NCBI RefSeq assembly: GCF_023566055.1
Contig: NZ_JALIQP010000001.1
Location: 1,138,059 to 1,202,058 of the forward strand
Length of the DNA: 64,000 nucleotides
Reading direction: 5' to 3'
Origin: Halosolutus amylolyticus
Lineage (GTDB): Archaea; Halobacteriota; Halobacteria; Halobacteriales; Natrialbaceae
Positions 17,132 to 25,539 of the stretch are shown one piece after another. Within the stretch, counting starts at the first letter, position 1; each line of letters opens with the position of its first letter. The notes beneath the pieces were generated by a model that saw nothing but the letters and a program-made list of their open reading frames with translations, ran no database searches and had not been told where the DNA came from. Both the position numbers and the translations under genes were made by a program.

Positions 17132-17317
17132 ATGGTTTGGGAGGAGAGTGGGCCGATAGCCTTCGCCGTTTGCGAACCCCGATCCGGGGATTCGGAGATT
17201 CCAGCTGTTATGGCACTGAATGCGATCGAATTCGACGTACGACGTTTCCCTGCTACGCACGTTCGACTTCGGTACGAACGTGGATCTCGACCTGGGCATT
17301 CGAGGATCGATTCCTGA
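17132..17317 (+). CDS. Possible small protein (61 aa) behind a strong TATA box
   Basis: ATG 17132 is about 27 bases downstream of CATATAAATAACG, one of the best TATA matches in the window, which fits leaderless transcription. The predicted product (MVWEESGPIAFAVCEP...) is only weakly acidic and has no recognisable motif. The transcript could instead be non-coding. Weak call. Confidence 0.25.
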   Translation: MVWEESGPIAFAVCEPRSGDSEIPAVMALNAIEFDVRRFPATHVRLRYERGSRPGHSRIDS

Positions 17318-17608
17318 GGGCCCGAATCCGGCCGTCCGTTCCGCAGTACTGGCGATCAGGCCCTCTGGATCACACCGGATGCGTCTCCGGACCGGCCCGT
17401 TCGATCACGGATCGACCCCGATCCCTTGCTCTCGATGTTTCTATAACCTCTCGCTTTCAAAGGTATATATGAAGTCATACAATTATGGTTCCGGTCGAGT
17501 GCTTCTCCCGTCTCTCGGCCCGTTCGATCGACCACGCTCCGGTTCGATCGATCACTCATCGTCCTTCTCAGCCGCGAGTTTATAAGTAATGACGCGGCCA
17601 GACGGAGT

Positions 17609-18007
17609 ATGCCAGCACTCACCCCGATGACTCGACGATCGATCGTTCGAACGCTCGGCGCTTCGGCCTGCGCGACGATGATCGCCACGACGAGCGTCGG
17701 CGCGCGCACGGATTCCGATCGGACGACCGACGACGACGAATCGACCGCCGCGGAGCGGTACGTCGCCGTCGTCGATCGGATCGTCGACGGCAGACACGTG
17801 GTCCTCCTGCTCGAGGAGGAGGGAAAGCTCGTCGACCAACACGTCGAACCGGCGTCGGAGATGCCCGACGTCGAGGAGGGCGATGTCCTGCACGTCGTCG
17901 TCAAAGACGGCGATCTCTGCACGTATCAGCACCTCCCGGAACGGCCCGGTGAGCCCGCAGACTCCGACGGTATCCCCGTGGCTCCCGACCCGGGCGGGGG
18001 CTCCTGA
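17609..18007 (+). CDS. DUF3006-like secreted protein with Tat-type signal
   Basis: The product is 132 residues. The N-terminus (TRRSIVRTLGASACATMIATTSVGA, residues 8-32) is a twin-arginine-like signal. The mature part has VAVVDRIVDGRHVVLLLEEE, typical of DUF3006-type small beta-rich domains, and ends in a Pro/Gly/Asp-rich tail. TTTATAAGT lies about 27 bases before ATG 17609, supporting a leaderless start there; ATG 17627 would also retain the signal. DUF3006 function is unknown. It is monocistronic, with the TraB gene converging on it. Confidence 0.7.
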   Translation: MPALTPMTRRSIVRTLGASACATMIATTSVGARTDSDRTTDDDESTAAERYVAVVDRIVDGRHVVLLLEEEGKLVDQHVEPASEMPDVEEGDVLHVVVKDGDLCTYQHLPERPGEPADSDGIPVAPDPGGGS

Positions 18008-18038
18008 GGACGTGACACCACGGCCCCGATACTGCCGA

Positions 18039-18791
18039 TCAGTCGATCGGGATCCGCGTCACCGATCGCGAGGGCGTCTCGATCGGCACGACCACGTCGG
18101 GATCGGCGGATTCGCGTTCGAGGTCCTCGAGTACCCGCCGGATCCCGTTGTGGTGGCCCGCACCGACGACGGCGACGACGTCGTGGCCCTCGCTGCGAAG
18201 CCGGTGGAGGCGGGCCGCCATCGATCGGTCCCGGCGGTCGATCAGCACCTCGGCGACTTCCGGCAGGAGCCGTCGAACGTGGTCGATCATCGGCTGGACG
18301 TCGTCGCCGTGCTCGACGTCCGCGAACGACGTCGTCATCGCCTCGACCCCTCTGGCGTAGTCCTCGGGACTCATCAGCTGTGCGCGGACCAGCATCTTCG
18401 GCAGCGTCTCGATCCCCACGCGCCGTCCGAGCGCGTCGAGCGTGTCCACTAGCGGATCGTCGATCAGCGCGACGTCGGCGTCCAGTTCCGCGGCGGTTTC
18501 GATCGCGGTCTCCATATCGGTCTTCGTGGGGTCGAGCCCGTACAGTCGGACGACGGTTCGCTGGAGGGCCCGCAGCGTCGCGTACGCGGCCGCGGTCGGT
18601 GGCGGCAGTTCCTGGGCCAGGTCGAACGGTGTCGACCGCCCGTTCCGATCGAGTCGTTCGAAGCGTCGCGCGTCGAGTTCGACGGCGACGACGTCGGGGT
18701 CGACCTCGCGAATCGTCTCGCGGACCCGTCTCCGGTGGGTCGGCGAGAAGTGGACGCTCGGGACGAACGTGAGGGTGCCAGTTTGGGTCAT
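18039..18791 (-). CDS. TraB/GumN-family domain protein
   Basis: This 250-residue soluble protein shows the TraB pattern: VPSVHFSPTHRRRVRE near the N-terminus, DPDVVAVELDARR, and C-terminal VVAVVGAGHHNGI. In archaea and bacteria, TraB-type proteins are related to pheromone-shutdown TraB and to Tiki-like metalloproteases, but longer homologs have C-terminal membrane helices that are absent here. The biochemical role is not established. The start is ATG 18791. The 86-bp palindromic element at 18826-18911 lies just upstream, between this gene and the antiporter gene on the same strand. Confidence 0.75.
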   Translation of the reverse strand: MTQTGTLTFVPSVHFSPTHRRRVRETIREVDPDVVAVELDARRFERLDRNGRSTPFDLAQELPPPTAAAYATLRALQRTVVRLYGLDPTKTDMETAIETAAELDADVALIDDPLVDTLDALGRRVGIETLPKMLVRAQLMSPEDYARGVEAMTTSFADVEHGDDVQPMIDHVRRLLPEVAEVLIDRRDRSMAARLHRLRSEGHDVVAVVGAGHHNGIRRVLEDLERESADPDVVVPIETPSRSVTRIPID

Positions 18792-18825
18792 TCGATCGGT
18801 TCGTTCACCGCCGACGGGTATGAAG

Positions 18826-18911
18826 CTATAGTCGCCACTGAAACGATTTCCACACCGATCGCAGGATATCGGTGCGATCGGGTGTGCAGTGACTTTCAGC
18901 GGCTACTATGG
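18826..18911. repeat. 86-bp palindromic element, family 1, copy A
   Basis: This is an imperfect inverted repeat with ends CTATAGTCGCC and GGCTACTATGG and inner arms CACCGATCGCA / TGCGATCGG. A second copy of identical length is at 43561-43646; by eye the two are roughly 80 percent identical. At one stem position copy A has C:G where copy B has T:A, so pairing is conserved. It encodes nothing. It sits 3' of the antiporter gene and could be a MITE-like element or a structured 3' end. Confidence 0.8.
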
Positions 18912-18979
18912 CAGCCACTGGATGCCAGTTTGCCCCCGATCGATCGACCGCGAACTCCCCGGCGGGCGGCCCGCTCGTC

Positions 18980-20707
18980 TCACGTCTCTTCGGGACCGGT
19001 CGCCGCCCCGTCCTCGTCGTCCCGCCAGGGCCGATCGACGTCGAGGTCGTACGCGTCGATCGCGTCCGTCCAGAACTCCCGGAACGCGGTCTCTTCGAGT
19101 CGGCGCACGTCGCTCTCACCGGCGTCGACGCGCTCGAGCCGTTCGTCTACCGTTTCGAGGAGACGATCGGCGTCACGTCCTTCGACGACGCCCGCCTTGA
19201 TCGCCGCCATGACCGCGTCCTTCTCGCTCTCCAGGACGCGTCGTTCACCCGCGAGTTCCGCCCGTCGACGGACGGACGGGTAGCGATCGAGGAGTTGCGA
19301 GATCGCCGTTTCGAGGCGGTTCTTCTCCCGCCCGTACGTTTCGCAGAACTCGACGTAGAGGTCCTGTGGGAGCTCTTCGCTCCGGTGCAGTTCGCTCGCG
19401 GTCGCGATGGCGGCGTCGACGCCTCGAAGCCGGGCCGTCAGGAGGCGATAGACCTCCTCGGGCGGCGATCGCTGGACGAGTCCGAGGCGATCGAGCAGCG
19501 GGCCGATCGTCAGCCCCTGGACGAGGAGACTGAGCGCGGCCACGCCAAAGACCAGTGCGCGGAGTTCCTCGCGCAGGGCGACCGGCAGGTCGGTCGGCAA
19601 GCCGAGGACCAGCGCGATGGGGATCGAGGCGTGGAGGCCGCTCCAGGCGATCAGGTGCTGGGATGGGCGAGCGATCGACTCATCGAGCCAGCCGTTGGCG
19701 GCCGAGACGAGCGGATAGACGACGGCGGCCCGGGCGAGCACGACGAGGACGAACGCGATCGCCACGAGGGCGGCGCTGTCGACGAAGGCCTCGATCGGCG
19801 TCTCGAGGCCGATGAGCACGAACAGGAGGGTGTTGAACAGGAAGGCGACGGCGCTCCACGTCGTGGCGACGGTGATCCGCGTCTGGGGGTCGAGCGCCTC
19901 CGTCTCGCCGCGATCGCCGATGAACAGGCCGGCGACGACGACTGCGATGGCCCCGCTCGCGCCCAGTGCGTCCGCGAGGAGGTACGACCCGTAGGCCAGG
20001 ACGACGGTGAGGCTGACGCCGAGCATCGCGTCGTCTGCCACGACCATCGCTCGGTAGACGAGGTGGCCGGCCGCGACGCCGACCAGGAACCCCCCGACGC
20101 TCGCGATCAGCAGTTCGAACCCGACGGTTCGAGCGAGGTCCGTGGCGGACGTCAACGCTGCGGGCGAGCCCCCTCGCCGGGTGGCCTCGACGACGACCGC
20201 GAGGATCGTCGTAAAGAGGGCGACGCCTACCCCGTCGTTGAGCAGGCTCTCGCTCTCGACGACGGTCGAGAGCCGCTTCGGCGCGCCGAGGTCTTCGAAC
20301 ACCGCGACCACCGAGACCGCGTCCGTCGGCAGGATCATCGTCGCGAACAGCAGGGAGACGAGCACGGGGTAGCCGAACGCGTATCGGCCGATCGCGCCGA
20401 GCAGAAGGATCGAGAGGACGAGTCCAGGGCCGGCCAGCAGCACGACCGGGAGGAGGTTCCTCCGCAGGCGCTGCAGGTCGACGTTCGCGCCACCCTGGAA
20501 CAGCAACGCGGGAAGGACGACGAGGAGAATGAGGTCCCGGGTGAGGCCGATCGTGTGGGAGAGTCCGATCGCCGACGCGCCGACGCCGACGAGGAGCAAC
20601 GCGATCGTGTAGGGAATGTTCGCGCGCCTCGCGAGGGCGACGCCGACAGTGGCCGCGATCAGCAGGATGACGACGAGTTCGACGAGGACGGTCTCGAGGG
20701 CGCTCAT
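18980..20707 (-). CDS. CPA1-type Na+/H+ antiporter (NhaP-like)
   Basis: This 575-residue protein has about 12 membrane helices (residues 1-410) and a long hydrophilic tail. Hallmark segments are PALLFQGGANVDL, TDAVSVVAVFED and SESLLNDGVGVALF, which contain the conserved acidic residues that exchange Na+ for H+ in CPA1 antiporters. A GDRGETEALDP loop and a cytosolic acidic helical domain (about 420-575) follow, possibly for regulation. It supports sodium and pH homeostasis, important in a salt-in halophile. Start ATG 20707. It appears to be its own transcription unit. Confidence 0.92.
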   Translation of the reverse strand: MSALETVLVELVVILLIAATVGVALARRANIPYTIALLLVGVGASAIGLSHTIGLTRDLILLVVLPALLFQGGANVDLQRLRRNLLPVVLLAGPGLVLSILLLGAIGRYAFGYPVLVSLLFATMILPTDAVSVVAVFEDLGAPKRLSTVVESESLLNDGVGVALFTTILAVVVEATRRGGSPAALTSATDLARTVGFELLIASVGGFLVGVAAGHLVYRAMVVADDAMLGVSLTVVLAYGSYLLADALGASGAIAVVVAGLFIGDRGETEALDPQTRITVATTWSAVAFLFNTLLFVLIGLETPIEAFVDSAALVAIAFVLVVLARAAVVYPLVSAANGWLDESIARPSQHLIAWSGLHASIPIALVLGLPTDLPVALREELRALVFGVAALSLLVQGLTIGPLLDRLGLVQRSPPEEVYRLLTARLRGVDAAIATASELHRSEELPQDLYVEFCETYGREKNRLETAISQLLDRYPSVRRRAELAGERRVLESEKDAVMAAIKAGVVEGRDADRLLETVDERLERVDAGESDVRRLEETAFREFWTDAIDAYDLDVDRPWRDDEDGAATGPEET

Positions 20708-20846
20708 CGCGGGCGGCTACACCGCCCGGCCAGTTAACGCCACCACGGGTTTCAGAGAGAGCGAGACGCCGGTGAGTCGACGGCCCGGTGAGAAACGAGG
20801 TCGGGAAGGATCGGGGGCGAGAACGGATCGATCCCGACCGAGCGGT

Positions 20847-22196
20847 TCAGTCCTCGAGTTTGCCGGCGAGTACCTTCGCCGCGGTGAGGATCGGGTCCCA
20901 GACGGGGCTAAACGGCGGCGCGTAGGCGAGGTCGAGATCCTGGAGTTCCGGTACGGTCAGGTCCGCGGTCACGGCGGTCGCGACCGTGTCGATCCGCTTC
21001 GCGCCGTCCCGCCCGACGATACTCGCGCCGAGGACGCGCTCGCTCTCGCGATCGGCGACCAGCGTCACGGTGAGTTCGGTCGCGCCGGGGTAGTAGTGCG
21101 GCCGCGTGGGTGCCTCGATCGTCACGGAGACGGGATCGAAGCCGGCCTCGCGGGCGCTCTCGGGGTCGATCACGCCGGTCCGGGCCGCACCGAGGTCGAA
21201 CGCCTTGACGATCGCCGTGCCGGCCGTGCCGCCGGTCTCCGTCGGATCGCCCGTGACGGTGGAGCCGATCGCCCGGCCGGCCCGGTTGGCGGTCAGCGCC
21301 AGCGGGACGTGGTCCGGTTCGCCGGTCACGACGTTCGTCGCCTCGGCGCAGTCGCCCGCGGCGTAGACGTCCTCGTAGTTGGTGCGGCCGTACTCGTCGG
21401 TCGCGATGGCGCCGGTCGGTCCGAGTTCGATCCCCGCTTCTTCGGCGAGTTCGACGTTCGGCGCGACGCCGACGCCGACGATGACGACGTCGGCCGGTAC
21501 CGACTCGTCTTCGAGCGTAACTGCCTCGACCTCGTCGCCGCCGGCGAACCCCTGGACTGCCGTCTCGAGGTGCAACTCGACGCCCCGGTCGCGGAGGTGG
21601 TCCTCGACGACCCGCGCGGTCTCCTCGCCGAACGGCTGGAGCGTCTGCGGAAGCATCTCGAAAATGGAGACGTCGAGGCCGCGCTCGGTGAGCGCCTCGG
21701 CCATCTCGACGCCGACGTAGCCGCCGCCGACGATCGCCGCCGTCTCGGGGTCACGGGCGTCGACGTAGTCCTCGATCGCGTCGGCCTCGTCCATGCTCCG
21801 GAGGGTGAACACGCCCTCCAGGTCGAACCCGTCGAACGGCGGCGTCACGGCGCGAGCGCCGGTGCCGATCAGGAGCGAACCGTAGGGCTGTTCGAACCGA
21901 TCGCCGTCGGCCTCGACGGTCACGGTCTTCGCCTCGGGATCGATCGCGACGACCTCGTGGCCGGTCCGGAGGTCGACGTCGCGTTCCTCGCGGAACTCCT
22001 CGGGGGTCACGGCCACGAGGTCGTCGAGGTCCTCGACGGTCCCCTTCACGTAGTAGGGCATGCCACAGGCCGCGTAGGAGACCCACTCGCCCTTCTCGAA
22101 GACGATCACGTCGAGGTCTGGATCCTCGCGCTTTGCCTTGCTCGCGGCACTCATCCCGGCAGCGTCACCGCCGACGACGACGAACGGATCTGTCAT
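20847..22196 (-). CDS. CoA-disulfide reductase-like FAD/NAD(P) oxidoreductase
   Basis: This 449-residue class of disulfide reductase has a single active cysteine, C44 in VSYAACGMPYYV. It has the FAD motif VVGGDAAGMSAA at the N-terminus, an NAD motif AIVGGGYVGVEMAEAL, and AAGDCAEATNVV for FAD. The C-terminal dimerisation domain includes APPFSPVWDPI. Relatives reduce CoA disulfide, CoA-persulfide or polysulfide, or act as NADH oxidases. Archaeal members often act on sulfane sulfur. A GTATTG-N11-CAATAC-type operator (22226-22248) lies immediately upstream of its TATA box, linking it to the sulfur genes. Confidence 0.88.
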   Translation of the reverse strand: MTDPFVVVGGDAAGMSAASKAKREDPDLDVIVFEKGEWVSYAACGMPYYVKGTVEDLDDLVAVTPEEFREERDVDLRTGHEVVAIDPEAKTVTVEADGDRFEQPYGSLLIGTGARAVTPPFDGFDLEGVFTLRSMDEADAIEDYVDARDPETAAIVGGGYVGVEMAEALTERGLDVSIFEMLPQTLQPFGEETARVVEDHLRDRGVELHLETAVQGFAGGDEVEAVTLEDESVPADVVIVGVGVAPNVELAEEAGIELGPTGAIATDEYGRTNYEDVYAAGDCAEATNVVTGEPDHVPLALTANRAGRAIGSTVTGDPTETGGTAGTAIVKAFDLGAARTGVIDPESAREAGFDPVSVTIEAPTRPHYYPGATELTVTLVADRESERVLGASIVGRDGAKRIDTVATAVTADLTVPELQDLDLAYAPPFSPVWDPILTAAKVLAGKLED

Positions 22197-22225
22197 ACAC
22201 CCCGCTAGGGGCGCGAGTCAATAAA

Positions 22226-22248
22226 GTATTTCTCAGGTTCCCCAATAC
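22226..22248. promoter_or_regulatory. Sulfur-regulon operator candidate (11 of 12 arm bases) before the CoA-disulfide reductase
   Basis: The sequence is GTATTT-N11-CAATAC, differing from the perfect inverted repeat at 60825-60847 in one arm base. It overlaps the upstream edge of the TATA-like box (22221-22227, minus strand) of the gene starting at 22196. Confidence 0.6.
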
Positions 22249-22353
22249 TGGGAATTCTCGTCACGTGACCGGCGGTCGCGGGACGGAACCGGGATGGGTC
22301 GATCGCGGACCGGCGGCTCTCGCCCGGCGGTCGACGGGAAAAGTGCGCGGTAC

Positions 22354-22611
22354 TTACTCGAGTTCGACGCGACCGTCCGCGTGGACCGTCACGTCGTAGC
22401 CGCGGTAGCTGAACGAGACGCGGCCGGTTCGCGGGGTGGCTCGCGCGGTCGACTCGAACAGCCGATCGAGTGCGGCCGCGTCGACGGCGTCGTGGAGCGG
22501 CGGTTCTACGTCGGTCGGATCGACGCCGTCCGCGTCGGCGACCGCCTCGACGACCCGCAGACTCGGACTGTCGGCGGATCGCGGCGGATCGGTACGTCCC
22601 TTGTCGAGCAT
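22354..22611 (-). CDS. HalOD1 output-domain protein
   Basis: This 85-residue protein has the HalOD1 layout: PSLRVVEAVADADGVDPTDV, a central PLHDAVD helix, LDRLFE, and the C-terminal beta segment GRVSFSYRGYDVTVHADG. HalOD1 is a small haloarchaeal domain thought to be a signal output module; its biochemical role is unknown. ATG 22611 lies 3 bases after the DsrE-like gene stop, so it is the third gene of the TusA-DsrE operon. This places a signalling-type domain in a sulfur-transfer operon. Confidence 0.8.
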   Translation of the reverse strand: MLDKGRTDPPRSADSPSLRVVEAVADADGVDPTDVEPPLHDAVDAAALDRLFESTARATPRTGRVSFSYRGYDVTVHADGRVELE

Positions 22612-22614
22612 GGA

Positions 22615-23202
22615 TTACACCAGGAGCTGAATGTCGGATTCGGCCATGTGCTGAAGCGCAGTGGCCGCGCCGACGCCGGTCGTCACGCCGTCGTAGAAGT
22701 CGTCCTCGTCGTAGTCCATCAGCTCGATCGTCATCTGGCAGGCCTGCAGGTCGACGCCGCTCTCCAGCGAGAGGTCGATCAGTTCCTCGATGGTCGCAGT
22801 GCCGTTCTCGTCGATCTTCTTCTGCATCATCTTCGTGGCCATCGAGTCCATGCCGGGGAGCGCGGCGAGCGCGTTCGGCATCGGCATGTTCGGGTTGCCG
22901 ACGGCGGAGAGCTTGAGGTTCTGGGACTTCTCCTCGTGGAGGATGTCCAGGCCCCAGAAGGTGTGGAAGACGACGACGTCCCAGCCGAAGGCGGCCGCCG
23001 TGCTCGCGAGGATCAGCGGCGGGTACGCCATGTCGAAACTGCCCTGGGTCGCGACGATCGTCATCTTTTTTTGGTCGTCGCCCTCGTCGAGGTCGGCGAG
23101 CGACTCCTCGAGTTCGTCGACGCGCTCGTACAGCGCCTGGAGCTCGTCGGGGTCGATCTCGCCGTCGGCGTCGATCGGTGTCGTGGGGTTGTCCGTACTC
23201 AT
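22615..23202 (-). CDS. DsrE/DsrF/DrsH-like sulfur carrier protein (DsrE2 type)
   Basis: This 195-residue protein has an N-terminal coiled segment (about 17-40) and a DsrE-like domain starting MTIVATQGSFDMAYPPLILA. C155 in SGVDLQACQMT occupies the position of the persulfide-carrying cysteine. The segment PNMPMPNALAALPGM is characteristic of the membrane-less DsrE2 group. DsrE proteins shuttle sulfane sulfur between rhodaneses and TusA. Start ATG 23202 is one base beyond the TusA stop; the HalOD1 gene follows. The gene order TusA-DsrE is conserved in sulfur-oxidising prokaryotes, which supports the call. Confidence 0.9.
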   Translation of the reverse strand: MSTDNPTTPIDADGEIDPDELQALYERVDELEESLADLDEGDDQKKMTIVATQGSFDMAYPPLILASTAAAFGWDVVVFHTFWGLDILHEEKSQNLKLSAVGNPNMPMPNALAALPGMDSMATKMMQKKIDENGTATIEELIDLSLESGVDLQACQMTIELMDYDEDDFYDGVTTGVGAATALQHMAESDIQLLV

Positions 23203-23203
23203 C

Positions 23204-23449
23204 TTATGCCGTTTTCTTCACGTAGTGGGTGTAGAGGTCGCCGTCCTCGACCTGGTCGAGGAGTTCGACGCCGTCGGTACCCTCGGCCCAGCCCTGAATG
23301 TCGCTCATGCTGCCCGAGTCGGTCGCGACGACTTCGAGGACGTCGCCCTCGCCGAGATCGTCGATCGCCTGCTTGGTCTTCACGATGGGCATCGGGCACG
23401 ACTGTCCTTTCACGTCGAGCGTCTCCGTGGTGTCGTATTTCGAACTCAT
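23204..23449 (-). CDS. TusA-family sulfur carrier
   Basis: This 81-residue protein has the TusA signature GQSCPMPIVKTKQAID, with C18 the persulfide-forming residue, and the alpha/beta sandwich length of the family. TusA accepts sulfur from rhodaneses or DsrE and passes it to sulfur metabolism or tRNA thiolation. ATG 23449 is selected because MSSKYDTTETLDVKGQ is the usual N-terminal length. The TATA-like CCTTTTAT (23500-23507, minus strand) is about 50 bases away, leaving a short leader, and the sulfur-regulon operator (23466-23488) lies between TATA and start. First gene of TusA-DsrE-HalOD1. Confidence 0.9.
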   Translation of the reverse strand: MSSKYDTTETLDVKGQSCPMPIVKTKQAIDDLGEGDVLEVVATDSGSMSDIQGWAEGTDGVELLDQVEDGDLYTHYVKKTA

Positions 23450-23465
23450 GTTTTCGATGTGCTCT

Positions 23466-23488
23466 GTATTGGAGCTATCGTACAATAT
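23466..23488. promoter_or_regulatory. Sulfur-regulon operator candidate (11 of 12) before TusA-DsrE
   Basis: The sequence is GTATTG-N11-CAATAT. It sits between the TATA-like box and the TusA start codon, a position expected for a repressor. It is followed by a second AATATTGG-type overlap (23483-23490). Confidence 0.6.
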
Positions 23489-23624
23489 TGGCTACGGGCA
23501 TAAAAGGATATCGATTATTGTGGCCGATGTGAATAGCCGCTGTTCGTCGGGATAGCGTATATTACTGTACTGTCTCCCTATACGCGTGCGCACTGGATAT
23601 ATCCTCGGCTGGCCGATCGCGGTT

Positions 23625-23647
23625 ATATTGTGCAGTAAGTGAATAAC
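23625..23647. promoter_or_regulatory. Weak sulfur-regulon operator match before the first rhodanese/MBL gene
   Basis: The sequence is ATATTG-N11-AATAAC, 8 of 12 arm bases against the consensus. It also contains the inverted arms GTTAT/ATAAC (23622-23647). It lies about 50-70 bases before the predicted start. Confidence 0.3.
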
Positions 23648-23694
23648 TATGCAAACCCTTAAGTGCGAGCGGCCGGTACGGATGAGTGTACAAC

Positions 23695-24888
23695 ATGGAC
23701 GACATGGACTTTCCGACGCCGGACGTCGAAGTCGAATCGGTGACGCCGGACGAACTGAAAGGACGCATCGACGCGGGCGAGGAGGTCACGATCCTCGACG
23801 CGCGAATGGAATCGGACTACGACGAGTGGCGAATCGACGGGGAGAACGTCGAGTCGATCAACGTTCCGTACTTCGAGTTCCTCGAGGACGACATCGACGC
23901 ACAGGTCCTCCAGAAGATTCCCGAGGACCGCGAGATCACCGTCCTCTGTGCGAAAGGCGGTGCCAGCGAGTACGTCGCCGGCACCCTCGCCGAGCGTGAC
24001 TACGACGTGCACCACCTCGAAGACGGGATGAACGGCTGGGCGCGTATCTACGAGGCCGTCGAGGTCGAGCGCTACGACGGCGCTGGCACGCTGCTCCAGT
24101 ACCAGCGCCCCTCGAGCGGCTGTCTCGGCTACCTCGTCTACGACGACGACGAGGCCGCCGTGATCGACCCCCTGCGCGCGTTCACCGATCGCTACCTCAA
24201 CGACGCCGACGACCTCGGCGTCGACCTGAAGTACGCGATCGACACGCACATTCACGCCGACCACATCTCGGGTGTTCGCGCGCTCGACGCCGTCGGCGTC
24301 GAGGGCGTCATCCCCGAGGCGTCGGTCGATCGCGGGGTCACCTACGCCGACGACGTGACGCTGGCCGACGACGGCGACGAGTTCCAGGTCGGCGACGCCA
24401 CCATCGAGACGGTGTACACGCCCGGCCACACCTCCGGGATGACCTCGTACCTGATCGACGACTCGCTGCTCGCGACCGGCGACGGCCTGTTCGTCGAGAG
24501 CGTCGCCCGCCCCGACCTCGAAGAGGGCGACGACGGCGCGCCGGAGGCCGCCGCCCAGCTCTACGAGTCGCTCCAGGAGCGCGTGCTGACCCTGCCCGAC
24601 GACACCCTCATCGGGGGCGCGCACTTCAGCGACGCCGCCGAGCCCGCCGAGGACGGCACCTACACGGCACCGATCGGCCAGCTCGTCGAGGAGATGGACG
24701 CGCTGACGATGGACGAGGACGCGTTCGTCGAGCTGATCCTCTCGGACATGCCGCCCCGGCCGGCCAACTACGAGGACATCATCCCGACGAACCTCGGACA
24801 GCAGGAGGCCGACGACGACGAGGCGTTCGAACTCGAACTCGGCCCGAACAACTGCGCCGCCAGCCAGGAATCGCTCGCGGGTGACTAA
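23695..24888 (+). CDS. Rhodanese / metallo-beta-lactamase fusion (persulfide dioxygenase-like)
   Basis: This 397-residue protein has an N-terminal rhodanese domain (about 12-120) with loop VLCAKGGASEY and active C85. A metallo-beta-lactamase domain (about 130-340) follows with H185-x-H187-x-D189-H190, H245 (TPGHTSGM) and D263 (ATGDGLF), the ligand set of ETHE1-type persulfide dioxygenases. The domain order is the reverse of the common MBL-rhodanese fusion. The tail ends in ELGPNNCAAS with a cysteine that is also conserved in the second copy (60837). It likely moves sulfane sulfur and oxidises persulfides to sulfite. GTG 23686 and ATG 23704 are alternative starts. It heads an operon with YeeE/YedE and PiT genes. 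Confidence 0.88.
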   Translation: MDDMDFPTPDVEVESVTPDELKGRIDAGEEVTILDARMESDYDEWRIDGENVESINVPYFEFLEDDIDAQVLQKIPEDREITVLCAKGGASEYVAGTLAERDYDVHHLEDGMNGWARIYEAVEVERYDGAGTLLQYQRPSSGCLGYLVYDDDEAAVIDPLRAFTDRYLNDADDLGVDLKYAIDTHIHADHISGVRALDAVGVEGVIPEASVDRGVTYADDVTLADDGDEFQVGDATIETVYTPGHTSGMTSYLIDDSLLATGDGLFVESVARPDLEEGDDGAPEAAAQLYESLQERVLTLPDDTLIGGAHFSDAAEPAEDGTYTAPIGQLVEEMDALTMDEDAFVELILSDMPPRPANYEDIIPTNLGQQEADDDEAFELELGPNNCAASQESLAGD

Positions 24889-24896
24889 TCCGACCG

Positions 24897-25454
24897 ATGG
24901 TAGCTGATCCGGTACCGCTTCAGCTGGCCGCCGAGCTGTTCCCCAACGGGATCAGTCGCTACGCTGTCGGCGGAATGCTCGTCGGCCTCGGTACGGTCGT
25001 CATCTACGTCGGGACCGGCATCCCGGCGGGAGCGAGCACGTTCCTCGAGTCCACGCTGTCGTACGTCTCGGACCAGTCGCGGTTCCAGCGGTACGTCTCG
25101 TCCCGTGACTGGCGCGTCGTGTTCACACTCGGGATCATCCTCGGCGCACTGGCGTTCGCGGCGACGGTGCAGTCCGGAGTGATCACGACGTCGCTCTACC
25201 AGCCCGGGACGACCGGCGAACTGTACGAGGTCGGCGGCGTGACGCTCTGGCTGACCGAGGTCCAGCCCTGGCGGCTGTTCCTGGGCGGCGTCCTGGTCGG
25301 GATCGGTACCCGGATCGGGAAAGGGTGTACGTCCGGCCACGGGGTCTGCGGCGTCGGCTCGGCGTCGAAGACCTCGATCGCCGGCGTGGTGACGTTCCTG
25401 CTCGTCGCCATCGCGACCGCCCAGATCGTCGCGGCCCTGGGGGTGAGTCCGTAA
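24897..25454 (+). CDS. YeeE/YedE-family transporter, first half-size protein
   Basis: This 185-residue membrane protein has about five helices. It carries the YeeE signature GIGTRIGKGCTSGHGVCGVG near 138-157, whose cysteines conduct thiosulfate or other sulfur compounds in YeeE transporters. It is about half the usual length; the second half is encoded by the next gene. ATG 24897 is 8 bases after the rhodanese/MBL stop. Import of thiosulfate or sulfane sulfur for the upstream rhodanese is the likely role (inference). Confidence 0.88.
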   Translation: MVADPVPLQLAAELFPNGISRYAVGGMLVGLGTVVIYVGTGIPAGASTFLESTLSYVSDQSRFQRYVSSRDWRVVFTLGIILGALAFAATVQSGVITTSLYQPGTTGELYEVGGVTLWLTEVQPWRLFLGGVLVGIGTRIGKGCTSGHGVCGVGSASKTSIAGVVTFLLVAIATAQIVAALGVSP

Positions 25455-25458
25455 TGAG

Positions 25459-25482
25459 CGAGATTCTCGCACGAGAATCTCG
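25459..25482. repeat. Perfect intra-operon hairpin CGAGATTCTCG-CA-CGAGAATCTCG
   Basis: An 11-bp perfect inverted repeat with a 2-base loop begins 4 bases after the first YeeE stop. A second inverted pair, CGGTTCG...CGAACCG (25481-25511), follows directly. These may tune the ratio of the two YeeE halves by RNA processing or partial termination. Confidence 0.6.
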
Positions 25483-25539
25483 GTTCGGTGAGCGGAGAGC
25501 GAAGCGAACCGCGAACGGCGAACGGGGAGGTGACGACCC

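Larger units (their letters stand above)
16833..17608. other. 776-bp region without a confident gene
   Basis: The left end holds the RdfA promoter and its semi-palindrome. A strong TATA-like CATATAAATAACG lies at about 17100-17112 and may drive a small open frame (17132-17317, listed separately). Another AT-rich run (GGTATATATGAAGTC) is near 17461-17475. Other open frames lack acidic composition. No RNA gene is recognised. Confidence 0.4.

Noticed and set aside
18908-20737. 609-codon plus-strand open frame opposite the antiporter
   Set aside because: It is the antisense shadow of a clear CPA1 antiporter with intact motifs; its sequence is Arg/Gly/Asp low-complexity without domains.
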